DNA from: JAAYYM01 sp964631375
GTDB lineage: Bacteria > Bacillota > Clostridia > Lachnospirales > Lachnospiraceae
DNA: 64,000 bases
NCBI GenBank assembly: GCA_964631375.1
Contig: CAZVYQ010000003.1
Coordinates: 56,226 to 120,225, forward strand
Direction: 5' to 3'
Below the pieces are notes generated by a model that worked only from the letters and a program-made list of their open reading frames with translations, did no database searches and was not told the DNA's origin. The position numbers and the translations under genes are program-made. Each line of letters begins with the position of its first letter. Within the stretch, counting starts at the first letter, position 1. Below, one piece after another: positions 34,392 through 42,590 of this stretch.

Positions 34392-35465
34392 TTAGATACC
34401 GTAGTTATCTACATCATCCTGTGTGATTGTAGAAGCATCAAAGCCCTTCTCGTCCATGATAACTGTCTTCTCTGAGATTGTTCCACCACTCTCAAGAGTT
34501 TTGATGATCTCATCAATGTATGATGACTGGAATGGGTTGCACTGTCCATCATAGTTCCAGTTCTGTGCAAGCAGTTCCTCTAATGCCCACTTGTTGCAGT
34601 CAAAGCCCATAACAACTACGTCTTTGCCAACGCCGTGTGCGATGTTTGCTTTGTCAAGTGCTGCTACAGCACCCTTAGCCATATCATCGTTCTCTGCGTA
34701 GATTACGTTGAACTTGTCACCTGAATCGATAACTGACTGAACGATCTGCTGTGCCTTCTCTGCATTCCACTCTGCTGTCTGCTGTGTAACAAGCTTCCAT
34801 CCGTCAGACTTAACTGCTTCGTCAAGTGCTCCTGAACGACCCTTCTGTGCTGCTGAACCCATAACGCCCTGAAGGTGGATGATGTTATACTCGCTAAGTC
34901 CCTGTCCTTTTAACCAATCAACTGCTGTCTGTCCTTCTTTAGCCATATCTGATACGATAGATGCTTCATAAAGGCTTGGATCTGCATCAATTGTACGGTC
35001 GAAGAGGATAACTCTGATGCCTGCATCCTGTGCATCCTTTAATACTGAATCCCAACCAGCTGTGTCTGCTGCTGAAAGGAGAAGATAATCAACGCCGTCC
35101 TGGATGAACTTCTGAGCTGCTGTGATCTGCTCATCGTTCTTCAGGCTGTATGCGAATGATGCTTCATATCCATTCTCTTCGCAGAATGTTGCTTTTAAAT
35201 CTTTATCATTTGCTGTACGATAACCGGACTCGTTAGGATCGTTGTTGATGATACCAACCTTGATCATTGCTCCGGCATCAGCTGCAGGTGCTGCTTCTTC
35301 TGCTGCAGGCTCTTCTGCTGCAGGCTCTGCTGCTGGCTCTTCTGCTGCAGGCTCTTCAACTGCTGCAGGCTCTGCTGCTGCAGGTGCTGCTTCTTTGGCT
35401 CCACATGCTGTTAAGCCAACTACCATTGTTGCTGCCATGATAACTGCTAATAACTTCTTTTTCAT
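34392..35465 (-). CDS. ytfQ: Galactofuranose-type sugar-binding lipoprotein
   Basis: A 357-aa substrate-binding lipoprotein: signal peptide with an LTAC lipobox (cysteine near residue 21), then an unusually long Ala/Pro/Glu linker (about 22-65) and a type I periplasmic-binding fold (GIINNDPNESGYRTANDKDL, ILFDRTIDADPSL, YAENDDMAKGAVAAL). First structural gene after the YesN/YesM regulators and likely the most highly expressed. Galactofuranose is inferred from similarity of the whole operon order to ytfQRT-yjfF; related sugars are possible. Confidence 0.9.
   Translation of the reverse strand: MKKKLLAVIMAATMVVGLTACGAKEAAPAAAEPAAVEEPAAEEPAAEPAAEEPAAEEAAPAADAGAMIKVGIINNDPNESGYRTANDKDLKATFCEENGYEASFAYSLKNDEQITAAQKFIQDGVDYLLLSAADTAGWDSVLKDAQDAGIRVILFDRTIDADPSLYEASIVSDMAKEGQTAVDWLKGQGLSEYNIIHLQGVMGSAAQKGRSGALDEAVKSDGWKLVTQQTAEWNAEKAQQIVQSVIDSGDKFNVIYAENDDMAKGAVAALDKANIAHGVGKDVVVMGFDCNKWALEELLAQNWNYDGQCNPFQSSYIDEIIKTLESGGTISEKTVIMDEKGFDASTITQDDVDNYGI
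35284..35395 (-). repeat. Ala/Pro/Glu low-complexity coding repeat
   Basis: Repeated GCTGCAGGCTCTTCTG-like units (plus strand) encode the EEPAAEPAAEEPAA linker of the binding lipoprotein. They keep the acidic tether that holds the binding domain away from the membrane. Confidence 0.7.
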
Positions 35466-35518
35466 AACTATGAATCCCTCCTAAAATTTGTTGTCTTCAA
35501 AGGACCATTCCTTTGATG

Positions 35519-35547
35519 ATCATATCTTATCGCTTCTTCTGCAACAA
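35519..35547 (-). promoter_or_regulatory. Promoter of the ytfQ-like operon
   Basis: Minus-strand -35 TTGTTG (35542-35547) and -10 TATGAT (35519-35524) spaced by 17 bases. An 8-bp inverted repeat TCAAAGGA/TCCTTTGA (35497-35516) lies over the expected start site and may be an operator or a 5' hairpin. Confidence 0.6.
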
Positions 35548-35569
35548 ATCCATGCAGATTCATCCCTCA

Positions 35570-35606
35570 ATGGTTCAATTTTTTACTTAGCTTTTTAGGA
35601 TGGTTC
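35570..35606 (-). promoter_or_regulatory. Candidate YesN-type activator repeats
   Basis: GAACCAT occurs twice on the minus strand (35570-35576 and 35600-35606), 30 bases apart, about 23 bases or more above the -35. AraC-type response regulators such as the adjacent YesN homologue bind spaced direct repeats in this position. Confidence 0.4.
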
Positions 35607-35633
35607 ATTATTTTATGATTTCGTTATGTTTTT

Positions 35634-37085
35634 TTATTTTTCCTCTTCCATGTATGGAAGAATCACCTTTACAGTTGTTCCTTCCATATAAATACTATCA
35701 ACTAAGATCCCATATATTTCACCGAAATTGAGTCGAATACGCTCATTGACATTGTACAAGCCATAGATTTCCTTCTCATTTGTAACAATGTGACTGATAC
35801 CATCCTTAACCTGTTGGATACGTTCCTCTGTCATGCCGATCCCGTTATCCTGTACTGTTAAGACCAGATTCGTATTCTCCCTATATCCGCCGATTATGAT
35901 CTTGCCCTTTCCTCTCTTATTTTTGATTCCATGATAAAGTGCATTCTCTACAAGTGGCTGGATCGTGATCTTGGGGATCAAATAGCGCTCTAGTTCCTCC
36001 GGTACAGTCACCTCATATTCCAGGATATCCTGATAACGCACCTGCTGTATCTCCAGATAACTTCTCACATGCTGCAGCTCTTCTCTGATGGGTATGATAT
36101 CTTTGCCTTGATTCAACGATGTTCGAAAAAACTCAGACAAGCTTCCGACCATACTCACAACCTTTTTCTGATCTCCTGCCTCCGCCAGCCACACGATTGT
36201 ATCCAGTGTATTATATAGGAAGTGTGGATTGATCTGCGACTGTAACAGCTCAAACTCAGCCTTACGCAGTCTGACCTGTTCAGTTGTGATCTGCGTCAAC
36301 AGTTCATTGATCTTATCGATCATGGTATTCAGAGAATCCCGCAAAACACCGACTTCTGCGCCTGCACGGATATTTGTCCTGACTGACAGATCACCTTTTG
36401 CAACCTGATCCGTCACCTTACTCAGTTCCCGGATCGGTCGCGTGATGCTGAGTGGTATATAATAAGAAAGAAATAGTGTTAAAAGTGTAATGCCTGCAAA
36501 AGCAATGATAAAGAAACGCAGCATATCCACATAGAAATTCTGATACTCTATACGAGCCTGTTGTATATCCCTAATCTCATAATATATGTACTGAAAGATC
36601 GTTTCTCGTAAAAGTGCCGTTACGATCTGAACATCACGTTCCCATATCTCGATATTGTCCTCGTATTTATTACCTTCCAGCAGATTTGTTTCAATACGTT
36701 GCTTATAAACCTCCAGATTGGTTAGATATTTTTTGGCACTGTTCAAACGTTTCTCATTATCAGGAGCATCTGTCAGTCCCTCCAGTTCGACAACAATACG
36801 ATTTGCCTCATTCAGTAGATCGTCTAACTTTGACTCCTCAATCGTTGTATTTCCTACAATCAACAGATAGGTCTCATAATCAAAGTCCTTCTTGAAATCA
36901 AGGCTGAAATCACTGGCAACTACGGCAGAATTGATCATATATTCATATTTCCGGTTGCTGGCCCACAGATTATAAAAACAGACAATCAAAAACAACGTCA
37001 TGGGAATCAACAGCAACAGATAAGAATATCTGATTTTTGTTGCCAATGTCGAGTCATTATAGAGATGTCTGATTTTCTCCTTCAT
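35634..37085 (-). CDS. YesM-type sensor histidine kinase
   Basis: A 483-aa membrane kinase: helix near residues 17-40, an extracytoplasmic sensor region to about 185, a second helix, HAMP (about 210-262), then the His_kinase motif QINPHFLYNTLDTIVWL with the phospho-histidine. The ATPase boxes are LVENALYHGIKNKRGKG and DNGIGMTEERI. It senses a sugar or sugar-loaded binding protein and phosphorylates the AraC-type regulator encoded directly upstream, with no gap between the two genes. Confidence 0.93.
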   Translation of the reverse strand: MKEKIRHLYNDSTLATKIRYSYLLLLIPMTLFLIVCFYNLWASNRKYEYMINSAVVASDFSLDFKKDFDYETYLLIVGNTTIEESKLDDLLNEANRIVVELEGLTDAPDNEKRLNSAKKYLTNLEVYKQRIETNLLEGNKYEDNIEIWERDVQIVTALLRETIFQYIYYEIRDIQQARIEYQNFYVDMLRFFIIAFAGITLLTLFLSYYIPLSITRPIRELSKVTDQVAKGDLSVRTNIRAGAEVGVLRDSLNTMIDKINELLTQITTEQVRLRKAEFELLQSQINPHFLYNTLDTIVWLAEAGDQKKVVSMVGSLSEFFRTSLNQGKDIIPIREELQHVRSYLEIQQVRYQDILEYEVTVPEELERYLIPKITIQPLVENALYHGIKNKRGKGKIIIGGYRENTNLVLTVQDNGIGMTEERIQQVKDGISHIVTNEKEIYGLYNVNERIRLNFGEIYGILVDSIYMEGTTVKVILPYMEEEK

Positions 37086-38708
37086 CTATTCTTCTCCTTC
37101 GCTACCCTTTCCTCCACGATATTGTGTGGGTGTCATACCCTGTGTCTTCTTAAACAGGTAAGAAAAATAATGCGGATCCTTATACCCAACCTCTGTACAG
37201 ATCACACTGCTCCTCTTGCCTGTACACCGTAACAATTCCTTAGCCTTATTCATTCGAAAGTCCGTCAGATACTTGATAAAGGTCTGACCGGTTTGCTGGC
37301 TAAAGATCATACTCAGATGATTTGGTGAAAAATTAACATGCGAAGCCAACAGATTTAAGGAAAGTTCTTCGTCTGCATAGTTTTTTTCAATGTACTGCAT
37401 CACCTCATCCACAGTGTCTCCATATCGATTGCTTGCTGCATTATCCCTCAGTTCCAATGCCTTTTTGATGATCCTTGTGATATATTCCATCATTCCTTCT
37501 TTACTTTGCAGGACACCTGACGTAATATCAAACGGTTCGATCTCTTCTCGCGGGCAGGACAGACCTTCTGCAAATTCAACCACACAGAAATAGGTGTCCA
37601 TAATGATATACTGTCTGAACATGTTGGACTGGGTTGCACTGTTTCCAAGGCCTCTGAAAAACTCCTCGACAAAATAGATGGCTTCCTCTACGTCTCCATG
37701 TTTTAGGAACTCTCTGATTTTGCTTCTGTCCATCTGTTTTGGATCCACATGACTGATATTGAAATCAGATGCTTCAGGTACTTGCAAGTTTTCTAATTCA
37801 TCACTGTACATGAACATATTTTCCTTGACCAGATAACGGTGTGCAAACGCATGACTTGCCTTCTCAAACGAAATCGGAAGTTCTGTCAGCCGATTGACTG
37901 CTGCTCCGACTCCTCCAAAATACCGAACATGACTGTACTGCGTCAATATTGCTTTCAGTCTGTTCTGATACAGTTTCTGCAGATTCATCAGCTCCTCTTT
38001 GGAATCTGCTTTAAACAACAATGCTTTTCCCTCCAGATTGCGGTCAAATAACAGCATATGAGCCTCGTCTTCGATCTGCTTGAGTTTTTGCTCGATCTCT
38101 ACGATACTGTTAGAATACTCATTTTGTTCATGATTCATAGACTGCATGATAAACAGCACAATGCTGTACCACATCGAAGACAGATCCACATCCAGTCTGT
38201 CTGCGGACTCCAACAGCTCCGGAACGGTTTTTGTGCCGGATACGAGATACTGAAACAGATTCTTTCTCTCCTGCTGTATATTTTCTTCCATCTCCTTGTG
38301 ATACTTTTCGCCAATCTCACGTTCCCTGCGTTTTTCTTCAATCTCCAGCGCAAGTCTGTCAATTACATTGAGTAGTTCCTCACCGCTGATCGGCTTGGTC
38401 AGATACTCTGCCACACCGATCTTGATTCCCTCCTTGGCGTACTCGAACTCCTCATAGCCTGATAATATGATGATTTCTGTCCATGGAAGTTCCTTTTTGA
38501 TCAGCTTGCTCAGAGCCAGACCATCCATAAACGGCATCCTGATATCTGTGATCACGATATCAGGACGTTGCTTTTGGATCATTGGAAATGCCAGTTCACC
38601 ATCACTCGCTTCTCCACAAAACTCATATCCATGAGAACTCCAATCTATATTGTTCTTAATGCCCTCTCGTACTACAAACTCATCCTCTACCAAAAAAATC
38701 TTCATCAT
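37086..38708 (-). CDS. YesN-type response regulator (receiver-AraC)
   Basis: A 540-aa regulator. The receiver (about residues 1-120; ED at 8-9, VITDIRMPFMDG phospho-aspartate, T/S and K in YLTKPISGEE) is followed by a long central region with a coiled coil. The C-terminal AraC/XylS double helix-turn-helix (about 435-530; LSLNLLASHVNFSPNHLSMI and VGYKDPHYFSYLFKK) completes it. First gene of the sugar-transport operon. It should activate transcription of the ABC genes when the adjacent kinase detects the sugar. Confidence 0.93.
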   Translation of the reverse strand: MMKIFLVEDEFVVREGIKNNIDWSSHGYEFCGEASDGELAFPMIQKQRPDIVITDIRMPFMDGLALSKLIKKELPWTEIIILSGYEEFEYAKEGIKIGVAEYLTKPISGEELLNVIDRLALEIEEKRREREIGEKYHKEMEENIQQERKNLFQYLVSGTKTVPELLESADRLDVDLSSMWYSIVLFIMQSMNHEQNEYSNSIVEIEQKLKQIEDEAHMLLFDRNLEGKALLFKADSKEELMNLQKLYQNRLKAILTQYSHVRYFGGVGAAVNRLTELPISFEKASHAFAHRYLVKENMFMYSDELENLQVPEASDFNISHVDPKQMDRSKIREFLKHGDVEEAIYFVEEFFRGLGNSATQSNMFRQYIIMDTYFCVVEFAEGLSCPREEIEPFDITSGVLQSKEGMMEYITRIIKKALELRDNAASNRYGDTVDEVMQYIEKNYADEELSLNLLASHVNFSPNHLSMIFSQQTGQTFIKYLTDFRMNKAKELLRCTGKRSSVICTEVGYKDPHYFSYLFKKTQGMTPTQYRGGKGSEGEE

Positions 38709-38741
38709 ATATATTCCTGCCTTTGTTTCCTATCCCTTTAC

Positions 38742-39890
38742 TCATGATAATTGAAATAGTTCTCTCGATCTTTTCATCTTTTCGGTTACCTTCACACCAA
38801 ATGGACATCTCTTCTCACACTGTCCACAACTGATACAGTCTCCGGCATTTACTGCCATTTCTCCATAATGAGCCTTGATTAACTCCGGAACCTCCTGCTG
38901 CATAGCAGCCAGATCTGTCAGCTTATTGACCATGGCAATATCTATTTTATTCGGACAGGGTGCGCAATGACCACAATATGTACACTGTCCTGCATAGGCA
39001 TGCTTTGGTGCAGCTGCCAATACACTGGCATAATCCTTTTCCTCTTCTGTTGCAGTCTCATAGGCCACTGCCGCATCCACATGTTCACAGGTATCATAGC
39101 CTACCATCACACTGGCAATCGCCGGTCTGGTCAGGCAATAATGCAGACACTGAACAGGGGTCAGAGCAACACCAAACGGTGAAGCTGCTGCATCAAAGAG
39201 TCGGCCTCCTGCATAACCCTTCATAACAGTAATGCCTACCTTTTCACGTTCGCAGATTTGATATAGTTCAACACGTTCCTTCGCAATCCCACCCAATGAA
39301 GCATCATAATCCTCACTGAAATATGTATTCAAATCCTCAGTCGCAGGAAGCATATCAAAAGCAGGGTTTACACTAAACAAAATCATTTCAATGACACCAC
39401 TCAGAGCTGCCAGTTTTGCCACATCTGGGTTATGTGTACTCATACCGATATGACGTATGGTTCCACTCTTCTTGAGATCCTTCACATACTCCAGAAATTC
39501 ACCATTCATAATTGTATGAAATTCAGCGACCTCATCTACAAAATGGATCATCCCAAGATCAATATAGTCAGTACAAAGTCTGGTTAATAAATCCTGAAAG
39601 GCTTCTTTGACGGCAGGTAATTTTCTGGTTTTCACATACTGTCCGTTCTGCCACGTAGAACCGATATGTCCCTGAATGATCCAGTGATCACGATGACCCT
39701 CTATTCCAAGTCCGATATTGGAGCGTACATTAGGTTCAGACATCCAACAGTCCAATATGTTGATTCCCTGCTCCATACAGTAATGAATGACTTCCTTTAC
39801 TTCCTCTGTATTATGGCGTTCCAACCACTCTCCGCCTAGTCCAATCTCACTGACCCTTAATCCTGTTGCTCCAAGCTCACGATAATTCAT
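38742..39890 (-). CDS. Aldo/keto reductase with two ferredoxin-type clusters
   Basis: A 382-aa AKR with an N-terminal TIM barrel (LGATGLRVSEIGLGG; catalytic region around LGMIHFVDEVAEF and IRHIGMSTHNP) and a C-terminal extension carrying CTYCGHCAPCP and CISCGQCEKRCP, predicted to hold two [4Fe-4S] clusters. Such ferredoxin-linked AKRs are common in clostridia and may couple carbonyl reduction to ferredoxin. The substrate is not readable. The ATG follows GAGAGGAG. No clear promoter was found upstream. Confidence 0.92.
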   Translation of the reverse strand: MNYRELGATGLRVSEIGLGGEWLERHNTEEVKEVIHYCMEQGINILDCWMSEPNVRSNIGLGIEGHRDHWIIQGHIGSTWQNGQYVKTRKLPAVKEAFQDLLTRLCTDYIDLGMIHFVDEVAEFHTIMNGEFLEYVKDLKKSGTIRHIGMSTHNPDVAKLAALSGVIEMILFSVNPAFDMLPATEDLNTYFSEDYDASLGGIAKERVELYQICEREKVGITVMKGYAGGRLFDAAASPFGVALTPVQCLHYCLTRPAIASVMVGYDTCEHVDAAVAYETATEEEKDYASVLAAAPKHAYAGQCTYCGHCAPCPNKIDIAMVNKLTDLAAMQQEVPELIKAHYGEMAVNAGDCISCGQCEKRCPFGVKVTEKMKRSRELFQLS

Positions 39891-40041
39891 TGTTTAACTC
39901 CTCTCTGTATTGATATTCCGACATGATTACAGAATATCATATAAATAGTGCCTTTCCTCTCATAAATCTAACAACATTTTCATTATTACACATATCAACA
40001 TGTGAAATCAATAACTATTCCCATCCAGTATATGAATTCAA

Positions 40042-40072
40042 ATAAAAAACCTCCGGCTTGATTTGCCGGAGG
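40042..40072 (-). terminator. Rho-independent terminator of the FliD-like gene
   Basis: Minus-strand CCTCCGGC (40065-40072) and GCCGGAGG (40050-40057) with a seven-base loop, followed by six T's (40044-40049). Confidence 0.9.
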
Positions 40073-40087
40073 TGATAATATTTAGGA

Positions 40088-40846
40088 TCAGATCATCCCG
40101 TCATAAACCTTTCCAACACTCGAAGAGTAGGAATAGGCTCCTGTTGCAGTATATGTATTTAGCCTCTGTAGCTCATTTGATGCTGTATTATTAATCATGG
40201 ATGCTGTAGAGGATACATTATATGCATAAGATCCCACGCCATTGAACAATGCCTTCAGATCATTGATATCAGCTGCCTTGATCGACTTCTCATCAACAGT
40301 CAGTTTATTATCCTCACCAATGGTGATTCCGGCCTTGCTGAGCAGATTGACATTCTTTTTGGTTCCATTTGTGATTGCCAGAGTCTTTCGTAATATGGAG
40401 TTTGAGTCAGAATCTCCTGCTGAATCAATCACTTTGTTATAGGAATCAGCAAAACTTTTTACTGCTTTATAGATCGCATCATAATCATAATCAATCTTCT
40501 TATTTCCTTTATCATCTGTAATCTCTTTTTTATTGAAAACAGACTTGGAACCCGTCGCTATCAATGCATCGGCAGATTCTTTTAAAGCTTTTGTATCCTG
40601 TACGATAGTAGAATTGTTTTTTTCTGATTCTTCCAGATCATCTGATGTTTTTGCATTTGCCTGTTTCTCATTTTTCGCATAATATGCCTTCAACAGTTTA
40701 GAATAACTGCCATTCTTGATGCTTGCATAATCACTCAGATAAGTCGCAGAGCCTGCTGATGATGTGGTGTCATTACCTGATGAAGATAAATTAGAAAATA
40801 ACGAACTGTAATCCCATGTTGAAGATAATCCTGATATTCCTGCCAT
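40088..40846 (-). CDS. FliD-like orphan protein
   Basis: A 252-aa Ser/Asn/Asp/Lys-rich protein without a signal peptide. The second half resembles the FliD/hook-associated D-domain: SFADSYNKVIDSA, LLSKAGITIGEDNKLTVDE and DLKALFNGVGSYAYNV, where FliD has GI...G.L.vDe...a...d...v..lF. The first 120 residues are low complexity with a short coiled coil. At 252 aa it is about half the length of a normal cap protein (400-700 aa), and no flagellar genes are in view. The ATG at 40846 is eight bases after AAGGAG. It may be a flagellar-type secreted protein of unknown role. Confidence 0.7.
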   Translation of the reverse strand: MAGISGLSSTWDYSSLFSNLSSSGNDTTSSAGSATYLSDYASIKNGSYSKLLKAYYAKNEKQANAKTSDDLEESEKNNSTIVQDTKALKESADALIATGSKSVFNKKEITDDKGNKKIDYDYDAIYKAVKSFADSYNKVIDSAGDSDSNSILRKTLAITNGTKKNVNLLSKAGITIGEDNKLTVDEKSIKAADINDLKALFNGVGSYAYNVSSTASMINNTASNELQRLNTYTATGAYSYSSSVGKVYDGMI

Positions 40847-40910
40847 TACAATCACTCCTTTGATTCACTGACGGCATCCTTGCCTGTTACAATATCATTC
40901 CTGTCTGAAT

Positions 40911-40939
40911 ATTTTAGCATAAATCCGCATATTTTGCAA
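40911..40939 (-). promoter_or_regulatory. Probable promoter of the FliD-like gene
   Basis: Minus-strand -35 TTGCAA (40934-40939) and -10 TAAAAT (40911-40916), 17 bases apart, with a TG extension at -10. A weaker match to a flagellar sigma-28 promoter (TAAAGTTC-11-GCGGCGTA, 40942-40968) lies just upstream. Confidence 0.45.
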
Positions 40940-41011
40940 TATACGCCGCAGTTCTGACAGGAACTTTATATGATATATATCGGATGATGATCCAAAAACT
41001 TTACTGTTTAA

Positions 41012-41040
41012 ATAAAAAGACACCGGACAAATCCGATGTC
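41012..41040 (-). terminator. Terminator of tRNA-Leu(AAG)
   Basis: Minus-strand GACATCGGA (41032-41040) with TCCGGTGTC (41019-41027), a four-base loop and a T5 tract (41014-41018). Confidence 0.88.
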
Positions 41041-41047
41041 TCATTAC

Positions 41048-41131
41048 TGCGGAAGAAGGGACTTGAACCCTCACGTCGTTGCCAACACTAGATCCTTAGT
41101 CTAGCCTGTCTGCCAATTCCAGCACTTCCGC
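41048..41131 (-). tRNA. tRNA-Leu (anticodon AAG)
   Basis: An 84-nt class II tRNA on the minus strand: acceptor GCGGAAG/CTTCCGC plus A, anticodon arm CTAGA-CTAAGGA-TCTAG giving anticodon AAG, a long variable arm (TGTTGGCAACGACG) and the T arm GAGGGTTCAAGTCCC. CCA is not encoded. An A34 leucine anticodon would be read as inosine for CUU/CUC. Confidence 0.92.
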
Positions 41132-41317
41132 ATATACACCGACATTACGCCAAAGGGCGCAACATCAGCGACTAGAGTATAATAACATTTTACAATACAA
41201 AAATCAATCTAAAAATGAAATTTTTCTTAAAATTCTTTGCAAATAAATATGAAACTGAATCTTGACAATTAATGCGAAACCATATACAATAAATTTTGCG
41301 TGATTTATTGCTCGCAT

Positions 41318-41401
41318 GCAGGAATGGCGGAATTGGCAGACGCGCAGGCTTCAGGTGCCTGTGGTAGCAATACTGTGAGGGTTCAAGTCCCTTTTCCTGC
41401 A
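41318..41401 (+). tRNA. tRNA-Leu (anticodon CAG)
   Basis: An 84-nt class II tRNA: acceptor GCAGGAA/TTCCTGC, anticodon arm CAGGC-TTCAGGT-GCCTG giving CAG, a long variable arm and T arm GAGGGTTCAAGTCCC. It is transcribed away from the minus-strand tRNA-Leu, with about 190 bases between them. Confidence 0.93.
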
Positions 41402-41410
41402 CGAAAGAAA

Positions 41411-41443
41411 AGAGAAACAGTAAGTTGATCTGTTTCTCTTTTT
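41411..41443 (+). terminator. Bidirectional terminator after tRNA-Leu(CAG)
   Basis: AGAGAAACAG (41411-41420) pairs with CTGTTTCTCT (41430-41439), followed by T's on the plus strand. The other strand also gives a T-rich tract, so it can also end the convergent acyltransferase gene at 41454. Confidence 0.85.
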
Positions 41444-41453
41444 ATGTATAAAA

Positions 41454-42497
41454 TTATTTTTCTTTTTTTCTAAATCTCTGACTGATCCATCCGGCTACAA
41501 TATCATAGATCTTGCGATATATCAGTGATGCTGCTACAGCGATCACAAACGATGCCAATACAATAGGCAAGAAATACGGCAGAAACGCTGTTCCCTCCGG
41601 CAGATACTGCTTAGCAAAATAATATACATATGCATCAGAGATTCCGGCAAACAGATATATTTCGAAGGATACCTTGGAAATGATCAGCAATCCCTTTTGA
41701 ATCACGCTGTTGTGAATCTGGATATCATATAGACACAAAAAGATGATGACTGCACATACAACGACCGAAATCGCATTATAACCATTGTCTACAGAGCCTA
41801 AGAATGTCCACTTGAAATTGGAGCCATTGGAGTCTATGAATGTTCCTATAGATTCCGCCAGGACAATGAGCAGTAAGATGAGCACACCGAGCCATTTTTT
41901 GATTTTGGGCTGATACTCTCTGATATAAGCTCCTGCAAAATAATATACAAACGGATACAACATCTGCCAGTAGGATGGGGCAACATATTGAACGATCGGG
42001 TACAATGTAGATATAAATAACAGACTGATGATCAGGATCTGTTTCTGTTTTTTATCCTTCAGTGCATGCCACATAACATTTAAAAAAGGAATCAAAAGCA
42101 TCAGGGAGATATACATCCCTACATACCATGCCATTTGATAATTCAACAGGCTGCGTATCGTATCCTCTGCTGTATAGACTGAGCCATAGATATGATTGGC
42201 CGCCATGACTTTTAATAAAGAAATAACAACATACGCCACCAGAATCGGAATCAGACTTTTATAATGCTCCTTGCCAAACGTCTTGTTCAGTTTGAAATAT
42301 CCTGTGAGAAGCATATACAACGGTACACATACCAAAAACAGCCATCTGCCGTATGTCATGACAAATGCTTTCCAGTCTGTCAGCTCGATTTTATAGTACC
42401 CACAATTTAGATAAAAATGGACACTGACCACAAACAGTGCTGCCACCACTCTGACCAGATCCAGACCTGCTATTCTTTCTTTTTTCCCCTCGCTCAT
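41454..42497 (-). CDS. Membrane acyltransferase (acyltransferase-3 family)
   Basis: A 347-aa protein with about ten membrane segments. The N-terminal GLDLVRVVAALFVVSVHFYLN carries the family histidine thought to act in acyl transfer; CVPLYMLLTGYF follows. Members O-acetylate or acylate surface polysaccharides and other envelope glycans. It has its own strong promoter and is not linked in operon to the MoxR cluster upstream. The start follows GGGGAG. Confidence 0.87.
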   Translation of the reverse strand: MSEGKKERIAGLDLVRVVAALFVVSVHFYLNCGYYKIELTDWKAFVMTYGRWLFLVCVPLYMLLTGYFKLNKTFGKEHYKSLIPILVAYVVISLLKVMAANHIYGSVYTAEDTIRSLLNYQMAWYVGMYISLMLLIPFLNVMWHALKDKKQKQILIISLLFISTLYPIVQYVAPSYWQMLYPFVYYFAGAYIREYQPKIKKWLGVLILLLIVLAESIGTFIDSNGSNFKWTFLGSVDNGYNAISVVVCAVIIFLCLYDIQIHNSVIQKGLLIISKVSFEIYLFAGISDAYVYYFAKQYLPEGTAFLPYFLPIVLASFVIAVAASLIYRKIYDIVAGWISQRFRKKEK

Positions 42498-42550
42498 GAA
42501 TGCTCCCCGTTTTCTGCCTGTCTTGGCTATATTCGTTACTCTCCATATCC

Positions 42551-42579
42551 AGTATAAACGCTGTACAACCTACCGTCAA
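42551..42579 (-). promoter_or_regulatory. Promoter of the acyltransferase gene
   Basis: Minus-strand -35 TTGACG (42574-42579) and -10 TATACT (42551-42556), exactly 17 bases apart, about 54 bases before the start codon. Confidence 0.65.
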
Positions 42580-42590
42580 TTGTTCTACTG

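Noticed and set aside
35242..35484. Ala/Ser-rich open frame on the plus strand
   Set aside because: It is the complement of the low-complexity linker of the binding lipoprotein.
41190..41402. Open frame overlapping tRNA-Leu(CAG)
   Set aside because: Antisense to the tRNA; the peptide (GLEPSQYCYHRH) is a familiar artefact of tRNA genes.
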